A stretch of DNA of 64,000 nt from positions 237,992 through 301,991 of the forward strand of contig NZ_SACK01000005.1 in assembly GCF_004005815.1 (NCBI RefSeq), written 5' to 3'. The notes under the pieces are model-generated. The model was not told the origin of the DNA and did not search any database. It was given only the letters and a program-made list of their open reading frames with translations. Origin of the DNA: Mucilaginibacter limnophilus. GTDB lineage: Bacteria > Bacteroidota > Bacteroidia > Sphingobacteriales > Sphingobacteriaceae. A program made the position numbers and the translations under genes. Numbering within the stretch: position 1 is the first letter of the stretch; every line of letters begins with the position of its first letter. This document shows positions 38,121-47,831 of the stretch, one piece after another.

Positions 38121-39005
38121 ATGAAACCCCAATTACTAAAAGTTATTCCTAATGTCTCTCAGTCGTTCAGCGTACGTCGTGATACGGTTCCGTATGTTAA
38201 TAATCACTGGCATTATCATCCTGAAGTTGAACTGATTTATTTTAAAGAGGGAGCCGGCACGCAGTTCATAGGCGACAGTGTACAGCACTTCCAATCAGGC
38301 GATGTGGTGTTGGTTGGTTCATACCTGCCGCATTACTGGCGTTTTGACGATGTGTATTTTAAGGACAATGTAACAGCTACCGCTGATGTGATAGTGGTGC
38401 ATTTTAATGCTGATTTTTGGGGTGATATGTTTCTTAACCTGCCTGAAACTACCCTGCTAAAAAGCACGCTTGAAAATGCCAAACGCGGCATCCAAGTAAA
38501 AGGCAAAGTAAAAAGCCATATTGCCGGCATACTAAACTCGTTGTTACATGCAGAAGGACTAAATAGGATTATTCTTTTGATGGAAGCGCTTGCAGCTATT
38601 GGACAACACAGCAAGTACAATCATTTATCGTCAATGGTATTTCATCACAATTTTGAAGATACTGATAAAGATAAGATCAACGCTATTTATGAATATTCGT
38701 TAGCTAACTACAAAAGCCAGATCAAGCTTAACGAAATAGCCGAAGTGGCAAACGTTAGCCCGAATTCGTTTTGCAGATACTTTAAATCTAAAACGCGTAA
38801 AACCTACACGCAATTCATTAACGAAATACGGGTTGGTAATGCCTGTAAGCTACTCATTGAAAATCGCATAAACGTAAAGCAGATATGCTACGAAAGCGGC
38901 TTTAACAACTTCGCCAGTTTTCATAAGTTTTTCAAATCCATCACCGGGAAAAGCCCGTTAAGCTACCAGAAAGAATTTTTGATGGAAAATAATCATGGGA
39001 ATTAA
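38121..39005 (+). CDS. AraC-family transcription regulator with cupin sensor domain
   Basis: A 294-residue regulator. The N-terminal cupin-like domain (about 1-140) starts VNNHWHYHPEVELIYFKEG, with the sugar-binding-type histidines. The C-terminal domain (about 190-290) has two HTH motifs (IKLNEIAEVANVSPNSFCRYFK and VKQICYESGFNNFASFHKFF). It is transcribed away from the dehydratase operon across 240 bp, so it probably controls that operon in response to L-fucose or a related sugar. ATG 38121 is preferred over a TTG one codon upstream. The ligand is unproven. Confidence 0.88.
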   Translation: MKPQLLKVIPNVSQSFSVRRDTVPYVNNHWHYHPEVELIYFKEGAGTQFIGDSVQHFQSGDVVLVGSYLPHYWRFDDVYFKDNVTATADVIVVHFNADFWGDMFLNLPETTLLKSTLENAKRGIQVKGKVKSHIAGILNSLLHAEGLNRIILLMEALAAIGQHSKYNHLSSMVFHHNFEDTDKDKINAIYEYSLANYKSQIKLNEIAEVANVSPNSFCRYFKSKTRKTYTQFINEIRVGNACKLLIENRINVKQICYESGFNNFASFHKFFKSITGKSPLSYQKEFLMENNHGN

Positions 39006-39017
39006 TAAATGCATTAA

Positions 39018-40571
39018 TCAGTCGATACGGTAAAGCATCCAGTGATCATCCTCGTATATCCGCTTAAGGCTTACGCTCGCGTCGTTCGCTTTTACAGTTT
39101 CAAGGTAAAGTGGGTTTAACTGCGTATATCCCGAAACAGGATTTTTTGTAGTTGCTACCAGCATATAATCAACAGCATCGCGTGGCGCTTCAACGGCTGT
39201 TAAATACTTCTCCTGATAAGGCATAATAAGCTTTTTGGTATTATGTATAAATGCCACTATCGGGTAAGCTATGGCATCATCAATCATTACCCGCGAATCA
39301 TCAGGCAGACTGTTTATGTAGTTGGCCAGATCGCGGTTGTCATCCTGCTGTGTGCTAACTTCAGGCTTTAGTAATATGCTCATAAAGTCGCGCTCATCCT
39401 CAACCTGCGAATGTTTAAGGGCATAGTAACCAGTAAATAATTGGATAACTACTCCTGAAGATAACATGATTTTGAAAAGCTTTTGATTGGAAAAATTTTG
39501 CGCCTTTAAGATGATACATAATAACGCCAATATCACAAATATCAAATAAAACTCATGAGACAGGTATGATCGTTCATATTTTACCCTTAAAAACTCAAGC
39601 AGCGCGAACGGCGTTAAAATGGTTAATATCTGATAAGTATGCTCTTTGAACAGGTATAACGCCAGTAATATCAAGGGGCAATACAACAGTATTTTTGCTG
39701 ATAACAGGACAGACATATCAGGCACTTTCTGGCTGAAAGTAGAAGTTGAGATGTTGTAGTTCAAATTATCAACAAACACACTCCAACTGGCGTAAGGGCT
39801 TTCAATAAAGTAGTTAAGATCGTTGGCATGTATCAGGTTAAGCAGCTTGTAACACACTACCGAAATAACAGGCAATATGAAAATAAGCATGTACAATGCG
39901 AATGTTTTGTTAACCAGTTTACGGCGCAGCGAAGGACTATTAAAGCTGAGGAACAGCCTGAATATTGATTCCCGCTCACTCAGGTTTAAACTGTTTATAG
40001 TGATCGATAACACAAGCGGGATAAAGAATAACGTAAGCCAGATGAACTTATACTCGCAAAAAGTAAGTATTACTAAACATATACTGGCAACCGAAATATG
40101 GAACGTTGTGCTCGACCGGTAAAACTTAAACAGGTTTAAAAAGAACAGGTAAAAGAATATCAAAATCAAATAAATACCTTTTCCTGATATGGCTGTATAT
40201 AACATCCCCGGATGAAACAGGAAGATTGCCAGCAGGATAGCCAGGTAAAAATCATCTTTTGAATCGCGCAGCAAAGTATTTACCATTAGGTTAAACAATA
40301 GCGCGGTACCAATTGCCGATGCTATTACCGGCGCCAGCACATAATCAATAGAGGTGAATATAAACGTGGCATAAAAGGGCAAAATAGGCGCGGTAAGACC
40401 CATTACTTTAAGGCGATTGCCTACGCCATCAAATATTATCCGCGCTTTTTCGATATAGAAAAGTGTTTCAGAATTGAAATAGCCAAGCCTGTTCAGATAA
40501 ATGCCCGACACCAGGTAATATATAGCCAGTACAATAGTTATCAGAATTATGTATGTTGATCTTTTCCTCAT
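39018..40571 (-). CDS. Multi-pass membrane protein of a polysaccharide operon (GT-C-like)
   Basis: A 517-residue protein with about ten hydrophobic helices in the first 380 residues and a soluble C-terminal part of about 120 residues. The layout (first helix near 8-28, a luminal loop with NSETLFYIEKAR, then helix pairs, a soluble tail) resembles GT-C-fold lipid-linked sugar transferases, but I see no decisive motif. Its start overlaps the end of the GT2 synthase gene by four bases (ATGA), so it should act with that enzyme, perhaps adding a substituent to the polymer. It converges with the araC-type gene, 12 bp apart. Confidence 0.7.
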   Translation of the reverse strand: MRKRSTYIILITIVLAIYYLVSGIYLNRLGYFNSETLFYIEKARIIFDGVGNRLKVMGLTAPILPFYATFIFTSIDYVLAPVIASAIGTALLFNLMVNTLLRDSKDDFYLAILLAIFLFHPGMLYTAISGKGIYLILIFFYLFFLNLFKFYRSSTTFHISVASICLVILTFCEYKFIWLTLFFIPLVLSITINSLNLSERESIFRLFLSFNSPSLRRKLVNKTFALYMLIFILPVISVVCYKLLNLIHANDLNYFIESPYASWSVFVDNLNYNISTSTFSQKVPDMSVLLSAKILLYCPLILLALYLFKEHTYQILTILTPFALLEFLRVKYERSYLSHEFYLIFVILALLCIILKAQNFSNQKLFKIMLSSGVVIQLFTGYYALKHSQVEDERDFMSILLKPEVSTQQDDNRDLANYINSLPDDSRVMIDDAIAYPIVAFIHNTKKLIMPYQEKYLTAVEAPRDAVDYMLVATTKNPVSGYTQLNPLYLETVKANDASVSLKRIYEDDHWMLYRID

Positions 40572-42412
40572 GATACAACATTAACCGGGTTATGCGTTTT
40601 ACTAAGGCCGTGATTGGTTTTTTCCCAATAAAATGGTTTTACTACCAGCTGGTACAGCGCTTTGTATGATGCAATAGAATGCATTAGCCAGTACACAGGG
40701 TTGGCAATTGAGAATAAAATCAAATCATAAAAGCGGCGCTTGAATACCGCCATCATGTTTACATAGATCATCAGGATATTACCAACTATCAGATTGAATA
40801 TCGACATGAACAATACCCAGTCAGGAAACAGCGTACGTATGGTTGACAGATCAAACACCATGTAGCAGATAAACACCAGCAGCAAAAACGGGTAAACCAA
40901 AAACGTAAATGGTGTTGCACCTATAAAGAAGCTGAATCCCAGCACACCCTTTAAACCAATACGGCGATACAAATCGACAGGGTTACGCATGTGCACAAGG
41001 TAAGTTTGCATATAACCTTTTATCCATCGTGAGCGCTGGCGTATCCAGTTAAAAGGTTCGTTATTGGCTTCTTCGTAAGTGGTTGAGTTGATAATGGCCA
41101 CTTTATAGCCTTTTTCATAAGCGCGAACACCAAGGTCGGCATCTTCAGTTACATTGAACGGATCCCACGCGCCGAGACCTATCAGGTTCTCGGTTTTAAA
41201 GTGGTTGCTTGTACCACCAAGCGGGATCGGAATATCCAAGGTATCAAGGCCCGGCAGCATATAATCAAACCAGTACGAGTACTCAAGCGTAAACATACGT
41301 GTAAGAAAATTCTCATTACGGTTGAAGTAGTTCAGCGCGCTTTGTACGCATATATAGTTTGATGGCAGCTTATCAAACAAAGCCGCTACTTTTTTTAGCT
41401 GATCGGTATCCGGAATATCTTCCGCATCATAAATGGTAAGGTACTTTCCTCGTGAAAAGTGCAAACCATAGTTACATGCTTTAGGCTTGGTTTTAGGCAT
41501 GTGGAACGGCACCACAATTACCTCAAACACCGCAGGGAAGTCAAGGTTGCGCACTGCGTTCAGCGTTTTGTCGTCGTCCTCTTCTATCAGTAACTTGATA
41601 TCCAGTTTTTCACGTGGATAGTCAAGGCTTTGCAGGTTCCAAACCAATTTTTTAATCAGCTTGTCTTCCTTGTACACCGGCAAGTGAATGGTATAGGCAG
41701 GCAAATCGTCGTCCACAACCTCGCGCACATCCTGATTGGTTACCGCCTGGTGCAGTTCAAACCTTGAACCCACCAAAGCCAAAAACAGCTTAAAAGTAAT
41801 AGCCACCAGGAAGAAGGTGCTTACAATTACATTCAGGATGATGGAGGTGTTCTTAAAATCGAGCACCAAGCCTGATGTGATCAACCCGATCATTACAAAA
41901 ATGAAGATCAGTTGAGGCATAGTAAAGGTTACCAGTGCCGATGCTTTTGCATCGCGGTTAAGCAGCTCAAATACCGCCGACTTAACGTAACGCTCACCAA
42001 GCAGGCGATGGCTCATCCAGGTAATGTCAAGATCGGACGCGAGGATGATCTCGGGTTCCATATCATACGTGAACTTGATAAAATCCTTGAACAGCTCGTT
42101 GCTTGGGTCGGCCATAAGCGTAACCATCTTACCGTTTTCGGCCCTTAAGGGCAAAGCAAGATGATCATTAGAAAACTTTAGCTCTATTTGTGACAGTATA
42201 TCACCATCGTACTCTTGTTCCCTTATCTCCTCAAAAACATAACCGGCGTTTGTTAGTGAACGCTCGTAATTTTTACGCGAAATAAAACCAAAGTTAAGCG
42301 CCACTTTTATAAACGACTGCCCTAAGTTAACGCATATCTCATCAATGCGCTGCCTGTCGCCGTGTGTAATAAAGCCGTCGCTTATTAAAAGTTCAGGAAT
42401 GGAAACGCTCAT
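40568..42412 (-). CDS. MshEN-domain / GT2 processive glycosyltransferase, polysaccharide synthase
   Basis: A 614-residue cellulose-synthase-like enzyme. Residues about 5-140 form an MshEN/GspE N-terminal domain; GQSFIKVALNFGFISRKNYE resembles the ligand-binding motif of MshEN domains, which bind c-di-GMP in characterised cases. Two helices follow (about 160-205). The GT2 domain carries YDAEDIPD near 328, VTEDADLGVRAY near 420 and QRSRWIKGY near 456, the D,D,TED,Q(R)xxRW set of processive synthases. Several C-terminal helices (about 490-590) would form the export channel. The BcsB-like gene upstream supports a synthase-dependent exopolysaccharide. E. coli NfrB also joins MshEN and GT2, in the other order. 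The sugar is unknown. Confidence 0.87.
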   Translation of the reverse strand: MSVSIPELLISDGFITHGDRQRIDEICVNLGQSFIKVALNFGFISRKNYERSLTNAGYVFEEIREQEYDGDILSQIELKFSNDHLALPLRAENGKMVTLMADPSNELFKDFIKFTYDMEPEIILASDLDITWMSHRLLGERYVKSAVFELLNRDAKASALVTFTMPQLIFIFVMIGLITSGLVLDFKNTSIILNVIVSTFFLVAITFKLFLALVGSRFELHQAVTNQDVREVVDDDLPAYTIHLPVYKEDKLIKKLVWNLQSLDYPREKLDIKLLIEEDDDKTLNAVRNLDFPAVFEVIVVPFHMPKTKPKACNYGLHFSRGKYLTIYDAEDIPDTDQLKKVAALFDKLPSNYICVQSALNYFNRNENFLTRMFTLEYSYWFDYMLPGLDTLDIPIPLGGTSNHFKTENLIGLGAWDPFNVTEDADLGVRAYEKGYKVAIINSTTYEEANNEPFNWIRQRSRWIKGYMQTYLVHMRNPVDLYRRIGLKGVLGFSFFIGATPFTFLVYPFLLLVFICYMVFDLSTIRTLFPDWVLFMSIFNLIVGNILMIYVNMMAVFKRRFYDLILFSIANPVYWLMHSIASYKALYQLVVKPFYWEKTNHGLSKTHNPVNVVS

Positions 42413-42477
42413 TTATCCCGGTATATTTTATTGACTACCACCATGCGCTTGCGGCACACGGTGATAGTTTAATGTAA

Positions 42478-44562
42478 TTAGTCGTTAAACAGGTCTTGCG
42501 AGCTTTGTACACGTGAACGCACATACAGGAACGATACCAGTATCAGCACCAGAATACCAAGCAAGATATACAGATTGTAGTTATCCCAGAATTTGGCTAA
42601 GCCGCTCTTGGTATCTACATACTCAAGGTTCTCGCTTGATTTATTGATATTAAACAGATATTTATTGTTGTTAATATCAGATATACAAACGTTGCTTGAT
42701 AATGTTGAAAGCTGTTCGGTAATAGAGCGTGATACTGACAGGAACGCTTTCGCCGGATGAGCGCCGGTAGCAGTTAATACCAGCGTGGCATTATTGCTTC
42801 GTCCGTAAAATATCTGCGCCAAACCATTTGATACGCTATCCGAAAGTGAGTAAACCACCTTGTTATTATCGGCGTTGTATAGCCTGAACTTTTGATTAAA
42901 CTTTATAGGTGCGTCAGGAAACTCATTCATTAACGGATCATTGTATGACAGCAATGCAATGATGTTATTCTGTTTCAAATCTCCGCCCTGAATCTGGTCT
43001 GAATAAACTATTTCAGGGAAGTTATTTGCGTTAATGTTGTTGTTAAGCTCATAAATAATCTCACCTAATGCGGCTGCAGCGTGTTTGGCATAATCACGAC
43101 TTACAATAAGCTTAGTAGTACCGCTGTTAAATGCCTCAGGATATTGATAGAAGCTCAAGTCGCTGGTGATAAACGGATTTTTTGATGCCAGGTATGATTT
43201 ATCAACATCTATTTCACAAAAGAAATTGGTAAAACTGTTAGCGCAATTTCCGCTGCTTGGATAAAACCTGAATTCGGCTTCCAAAGTATTGTATTTATGG
43301 TGCTGATAACGGTTAATAGTTACAGCAGTATTTAACTTACCTGATGCGCCCAGCCTTTCGCTGCTGATGAGCAAACCATTCAAATAGATATTAAAGAAGC
43401 CTCTATCGCCAGGGTTAAGCGCGCTGTAAATACCTACAAAACGTATTTCGACTTCTTTTGGCGTAAAGCTAAAATCACTGTTTTTAAAGTTATACGAAGT
43501 TTTTAATGATCCGATACCTGAAAGGAAACTGCTGCTGCCACCTATTTGCTTTAGCGTAAGTTTTGAACGACTTTCGTCAAGATTAGCAAAAAAGTGGTTT
43601 TCAGCCTTGTCGATAACCAGGTAATCACCATACGTTGAATTGAGGATATTCATATTACCCAATGACGTGATGGCTTTATCAAAACCCGTGTTATCTCCAC
43701 CTGAAACAAACAGCACCTCTTTCGGATCAATATTGGTTACTACCGAGCGTACCGGAACAAGCTTACCCTTCACATCAACCAGGTTGGTAACCGTATCAAC
43801 TGTAGTTGATATCGATTTATGCAGATATAATAAACCCTGATTACCTTGCGGGTTAACCTTAATAAGGTTACGTTCATCACTGCTTAACGACCCCATAGCA
43901 CCAACTACAATGTAGTTTTTTATACTATCGGGCAAGGTGCCTGCTTCATACACGTAAATTTCACGGCTCGATGTACGTTTTAATCTGGCATATGCCCAGG
44001 CCACAGCTTTAAGATCCTGCAGGCTTGGATTCTTAGGATATACAATTGCACGTTTCGACTCAAATGAGTTGCTGATATTTACGTTATTAAAAAAATTCTT
44101 ATTCGTTTTTATTAACGACAGATATGAATTACCTTTTATTTTAACCCACATAGCCGGGTTATCCAAATCACGGCACTTATCATTGCTTATGGTAAGCAAG
44201 GTTTTTATCTGCACCTTCAAAAACTTATCAGGCGACAAATCGGCATTCGAAAGATTAATAGTGATCTTTTGCAGTGAATCCCGGGTTAGGCGCGCACTAT
44301 AAGTAGCCTGATTATTTATCAGGATATTGATAAATGAGCTTTCTTTTATCAGGGCCTGTGAAGGTTCAAAATAAAGTACAAGCTTACTGCCATTAAGCTG
44401 AACTAAAGGGCTTATCCTCAAATAATATGAGGTAGCGCCGCTCATGCCCATAATAGCATTATCGCTGTGCCCCATTGACCTGAAGGACACAATGCTGCTG
44501 GTTTGTGCAAATGACGCCTTCGTTAATAGTACAAGCACTAATAAGGTAAACAGTCTGTTCAT
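42478..44562 (-). CDS. BcsB-like periplasmic subunit of a polysaccharide synthase
   Basis: A 694-residue protein with a signal peptide (cleavage near residue 19, SFAQ), a long beta-rich periplasmic region and one C-terminal membrane helix (about 665-685) followed by a short basic tail. The overall plan, the jelly-roll-like strands (VKIKGNSYLSLIK near 145; FFNIYLNGLLISSERL near 395) and the position directly upstream of a GT2 synthase match BcsB, which guides the nascent glycan from the inner-membrane synthase. Similarity to true BcsB is remote, so the family name is given as BcsB-like. It lies 15 bp after the histidine kinase gene and 65 bp before the synthase gene. Confidence 0.75.
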   Translation of the reverse strand: MNRLFTLLVLVLLTKASFAQTSSIVSFRSMGHSDNAIMGMSGATSYYLRISPLVQLNGSKLVLYFEPSQALIKESSFINILINNQATYSARLTRDSLQKITINLSNADLSPDKFLKVQIKTLLTISNDKCRDLDNPAMWVKIKGNSYLSLIKTNKNFFNNVNISNSFESKRAIVYPKNPSLQDLKAVAWAYARLKRTSSREIYVYEAGTLPDSIKNYIVVGAMGSLSSDERNLIKVNPQGNQGLLYLHKSISTTVDTVTNLVDVKGKLVPVRSVVTNIDPKEVLFVSGGDNTGFDKAITSLGNMNILNSTYGDYLVIDKAENHFFANLDESRSKLTLKQIGGSSSFLSGIGSLKTSYNFKNSDFSFTPKEVEIRFVGIYSALNPGDRGFFNIYLNGLLISSERLGASGKLNTAVTINRYQHHKYNTLEAEFRFYPSSGNCANSFTNFFCEIDVDKSYLASKNPFITSDLSFYQYPEAFNSGTTKLIVSRDYAKHAAAALGEIIYELNNNINANNFPEIVYSDQIQGGDLKQNNIIALLSYNDPLMNEFPDAPIKFNQKFRLYNADNNKVVYSLSDSVSNGLAQIFYGRSNNATLVLTATGAHPAKAFLSVSRSITEQLSTLSSNVCISDINNNKYLFNINKSSENLEYVDTKSGLAKFWDNYNLYILLGILVLILVSFLYVRSRVQSSQDLFND

Positions 44563-44577
44563 TGGGTTTCGTAAATA

Positions 44578-45924
44578 TTAGTTTATAACGTGAAATTCTA
44601 CTCTGAAGTAATTACCGTTCTCGTCGCTGCGGTAGGTAAGCTCGCCGCCCATTTCCTGGGTCATCAGTTTGGCGATAGACAAGCCCAAACCAAGGCGGCT
44701 TTCTTTAGCGTCTGATACATCATTAAGCGTTTTCAGCTTATTGAACATCATATCCAGCTCTTCCTGGCCAATGGCAATACCTTCATCAATAATCTCCAGC
44801 ACAAAACGCTGGCGCTGAAGGCTGGTAACTACTTTTATATTGTTATTGGTTTGTGAAAATTTAATAGCATTTGATAACAGGTTCTGGAACACCTGACCAG
44901 TGAATACTTTATCGAGCTTAACATTCAACGGAAGCTTTAAAATATTGTCAATTAAATGAATATTCTTCATTTGAGCTACTTCAACCAAGCCTTTAAACAC
45001 ATACTGAACTTCGGCATTGGCGTCAAATATTTCCATGTTAAATTTGATCTCGGGCGATGAGATCTCCTTAACATCCATCAGCTTGTTAAGCAGATACTGC
45101 ATTTTCTCGGCCGATTCAGTTATGTAGCCCACAAATTCTTTCTGATCGTTACTCAAGCGGTAATCTTCATCCTTCACCATGTTATTGCTCATGATAATTG
45201 AGCCGATAAGGTTTTTCAAATCGTGGCCGGCAATATTAATGAAGCTGTTCTTCTGCTCGTCAAGCTTGCGTAACTGCTCATACTGCATATCAATGATGTT
45301 GTTTTTTTCATTGATGTCGCGGTACTGATCTTTAAGCTGCTCGTTTGATTTCTCGATCAGTATCTGTGAACGTACTTCACGTGTCATTACCTTATAACGA
45401 GCATGCGGTATAAGGCACGAAATAAACAGAATGATGAAAAAAAGCGTACCACCATTGGCAATTACAATATCAAGGCTATTTTCGCTTAAAGCATTGAAAA
45501 ATATTGCCAGCAGCAAAATAGCCAGTAACGATTGTAGAATAGAGTTGATAGCTTCCCAAAATACCTGCAGGTTAAAAAACAGGATCACCATACCATAAAG
45601 CACGAAATATATGTTCAATGCCTCAACCGGTACCAGATTGCACAAAACAGCCATAGTTACCGATAAAATTAACATGCTGGCATGCAGCAGCAGGCGGTAG
45701 TTTTGTTTATGCTTTTGGAAGTAGGTATATAATATATAAATAACAAAGGCCGAAGTAATACGCACGATAAGGAAATTCACCCATATCTCGTTTGCATAAA
45801 TAAAATCAATAATACTAAACAAAGGATAAAGGAAAATGGTTGTCCATATGATGTTATTGGTTTGGTACCACCCTTTTTTTAAAGTTTCTTTAAGAAATTC
45901 TTCCTTACTAATTTGAATAAACAT
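44578..45924 (-). CDS. Membrane sensor histidine kinase heading the polysaccharide operon
   Basis: A 448-residue kinase. About six hydrophobic helices fill residues 20-175 without an evident periplasmic sensor domain, followed by a coiled coil (about 180-220). The phospho-acceptor is in NIAGHDLKNLIG near 231. The ATPase domain has NLLSNAIKFSQ near 330, DEGIAIG near 375 and GLGLSIAKLM near 405. No receiver domain is attached and no response regulator gene lies nearby. It is the first gene of the BcsB-like/GT2 operon, so it may sense the membrane or envelope state and govern the synthase; the link rests on position only. Confidence 0.87.
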   Translation of the reverse strand: MFIQISKEEFLKETLKKGWYQTNNIIWTTIFLYPLFSIIDFIYANEIWVNFLIVRITSAFVIYILYTYFQKHKQNYRLLLHASMLILSVTMAVLCNLVPVEALNIYFVLYGMVILFFNLQVFWEAINSILQSLLAILLLAIFFNALSENSLDIVIANGGTLFFIILFISCLIPHARYKVMTREVRSQILIEKSNEQLKDQYRDINEKNNIIDMQYEQLRKLDEQKNSFINIAGHDLKNLIGSIIMSNNMVKDEDYRLSNDQKEFVGYITESAEKMQYLLNKLMDVKEISSPEIKFNMEIFDANAEVQYVFKGLVEVAQMKNIHLIDNILKLPLNVKLDKVFTGQVFQNLLSNAIKFSQTNNNIKVVTSLQRQRFVLEIIDEGIAIGQEELDMMFNKLKTLNDVSDAKESRLGLGLSIAKLMTQEMGGELTYRSDENGNYFRVEFHVIN

Positions 45925-46452
45925 TCTTCGTATGTTGGGTTATGAAGTAATCGGTTTAGTTTAAATTATATAGTACAAACGACAGAGTGGTGCAATAAAA
46001 TTAATTTTTTTAAAACAAAGGGTAAGCTAATTTTATTAACACTGCTGATTTCACATCCTCATTTGCAAAAAGTAAACCAAATGTTAAGTTATGCTAAAAG
46101 CATGATCATAACTTCCATGAAGTTTAATGCTTACAATGTTTTTAGTGATTAAATAAGCTTTTATAAATAAGCTTTCGGCTGGCATTACGAATAATTACAC
46201 AAGCAAAACACTTAAAAACTGTTTGTAAATATTTTTTATGAACCAAACCCTTCTAAATTTAAGTGGGGTGCCATTTCCATATTGTGCGGAATATTTTTCC
46301 TGCGCATAAACTATAATGTGGAATTTTTATGTGAACAATTATTATATATAGGGGTTAAATTGAAAAAGCCTAAAGGTGACATTGGTCATAAACCCTTAAT
46401 TTGATATTATAAGTAAAGCACAAATGATTACCTTTGCATTTTAAAAAATACT
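45925..46452. other. A/T-rich divergent intergenic region with a -7 promoter element
   Basis: About 530 bp between the histidine kinase and desaturase starts. It is strongly A/T-rich with no convincing coding sequence. TACCTTTG at 46429-46436 fits the -7 element for the desaturase gene, 16 bp before its ATG; the nearest upstream TTTG (46400) is 25 bases away, wider than usual. Confidence 0.5.
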
Positions 46453-47433
46453 ATGAAATTCTTTGAAGAAAAAAGACGGGAAGTTATGACGCATATTGAA
46501 AAATACATGCTTGAAAAGATGCATGATTTTTTGAAGCCGATTGACACCATCTGGCAGCCGGCTGATTTTTTGCCGGACTCTTCAAGAGATACTTTCTTTA
46601 ATGAGATAAAAGAATTACAGGAAAGCGCTGAAGGTTTATCATACGATTTGATTGCTGTACTGATTGGGGATACCATTACTGAGGAAGCCCTGCCTACTTA
46701 CGAATCATGGCTAACCATGGTTGAAGGCGTTTCAAAAGACGAAGAAGGTGGCTGGATGAAATGGACCCGCTATTGGACTGCCGAAGAAAACCGCCATGGC
46801 GACCTGCTTAACAAATACTTGTATCTGTCAGGCCGGGTGAATATGCGTATGATGGAAATATCAACGCAGTATTTAATTGCTGATGGTTTTGATATTGGCA
46901 CCGGAACTGATCCATACCGTAACTTTATTTACACATCCTTCCAGGAACTGGCAACCAACGTATCGCACCGCAGGGTAGCATCACAGGCAAAAAAATACGG
47001 CGATACCCTGTTATCAAAAATGTGCGGTGTAATTGCGTCTGACGAGGCTCGTCATGCTAAAGCTTACAAATACTTTATTGAAAAGATTTTTGAAGTTGAC
47101 GCCAGCGAAGCCATGCTTGCCTTTGAAGATATGATGCGTAAGAAGATCGTGATGCCGGCTCATTTTCTGCGCGAAGTAGGCCTTAAAATTGGTCAAACCT
47201 TTGGTCACTTTACTGATGCAGCGCAAAGGTTAGGCATTTATACCGCTGTTGACTACGTCGACATTCTGAAAGAACTTATAGAAGATTGGCATATTGAAAG
47301 CGTATCAGGCCTTAACGAGGAAGCTGAAAAAGCCCGTGATTATATTATGAAACTTCCTGAGCGCTTACTTCGTGTAGCCGATAGGATGAAAAACCCGATG
47401 CTGGAGTATAAATTCAGCTGGATAAACGGTTAA
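46453..47433 (+). CDS. Acyl-ACP desaturase (stearoyl-ACP desaturase type)
   Basis: A 326-residue soluble diiron desaturase. The iron ligands are in the two family motifs EENRHGDLL near residue 113 and DEARHAKAYK near 198, with further Glu ligands in QELATNVSHRR near 160. Length and the opening MTHIEKYMLEKMHDFLKP match plant-type delta-9 acyl-ACP desaturases. It introduces a double bond into acyl chains on ACP and so adjusts membrane fluidity. It stands alone with its own upstream region; the next gene converges on it. Confidence 0.93.
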   Translation: MKFFEEKRREVMTHIEKYMLEKMHDFLKPIDTIWQPADFLPDSSRDTFFNEIKELQESAEGLSYDLIAVLIGDTITEEALPTYESWLTMVEGVSKDEEGGWMKWTRYWTAEENRHGDLLNKYLYLSGRVNMRMMEISTQYLIADGFDIGTGTDPYRNFIYTSFQELATNVSHRRVASQAKKYGDTLLSKMCGVIASDEARHAKAYKYFIEKIFEVDASEAMLAFEDMMRKKIVMPAHFLREVGLKIGQTFGHFTDAAQRLGIYTAVDYVDILKELIEDWHIESVSGLNEEAEKARDYIMKLPERLLRVADRMKNPMLEYKFSWING

Positions 47434-47439
47434 ATTCTC

Positions 47440-47754
47440 TTATATCTGCGGCGCGGTAGCGCCCAGGTGCTCTATAAACAATTCATCTAAAATACCGCCA
47501 ATGGTAAGCGCGTTGATGTCGTCGACATAATGCTCACTTTCGTGTACTTCAAGGGTATTGCCTTTCCATATCAGCTTATATAAGTAATCTTCATATAGTT
47601 TCGGCTGTAGTATTTTTATAGTATCCCCTTCTTTTATAACATCTAAGATGATATCCTGCAGCCTGCGCTGTTGAAATATGGGGTTCAGCTCGCTTCGCAG
47701 CACATTATAAAGGTCATCAAAGGTGATATTTTTTATTACAGGTACAATTTTCAT
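47440..47754 (-). CDS. Small conserved-looking hypothetical protein
   Basis: A 104-residue acidic soluble protein with no signal peptide, membrane helix or recognisable motif. It converges with the desaturase gene, stops six bp apart, and has normal codon use for the window. Predicted structure would be mixed: an N-terminal amphipathic helix (DDLYNVLRSELNPIF), then beta strands (DTIKILQPKLYEDYLYKLIW). Function unknown. Confidence 0.65.
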   Translation of the reverse strand: MKIVPVIKNITFDDLYNVLRSELNPIFQQRRLQDIILDVIKEGDTIKILQPKLYEDYLYKLIWKGNTLEVHESEHYVDDINALTIGGILDELFIEHLGATAPQI

Positions 47755-47831
47755 AACGGCATTTATAACTTTGAGTACATTGGTAAAACGGCATCGCCGT
47801 TTATATGTTTTACCTTAACAAATGCTACACT

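Noticed and set aside
46400..46436. Full two-box promoter for the desaturase gene
   Set aside because: The TTTG and TACCTTTG boxes are 25 bases apart, against the usual 19-21, so only the -7 box is kept.
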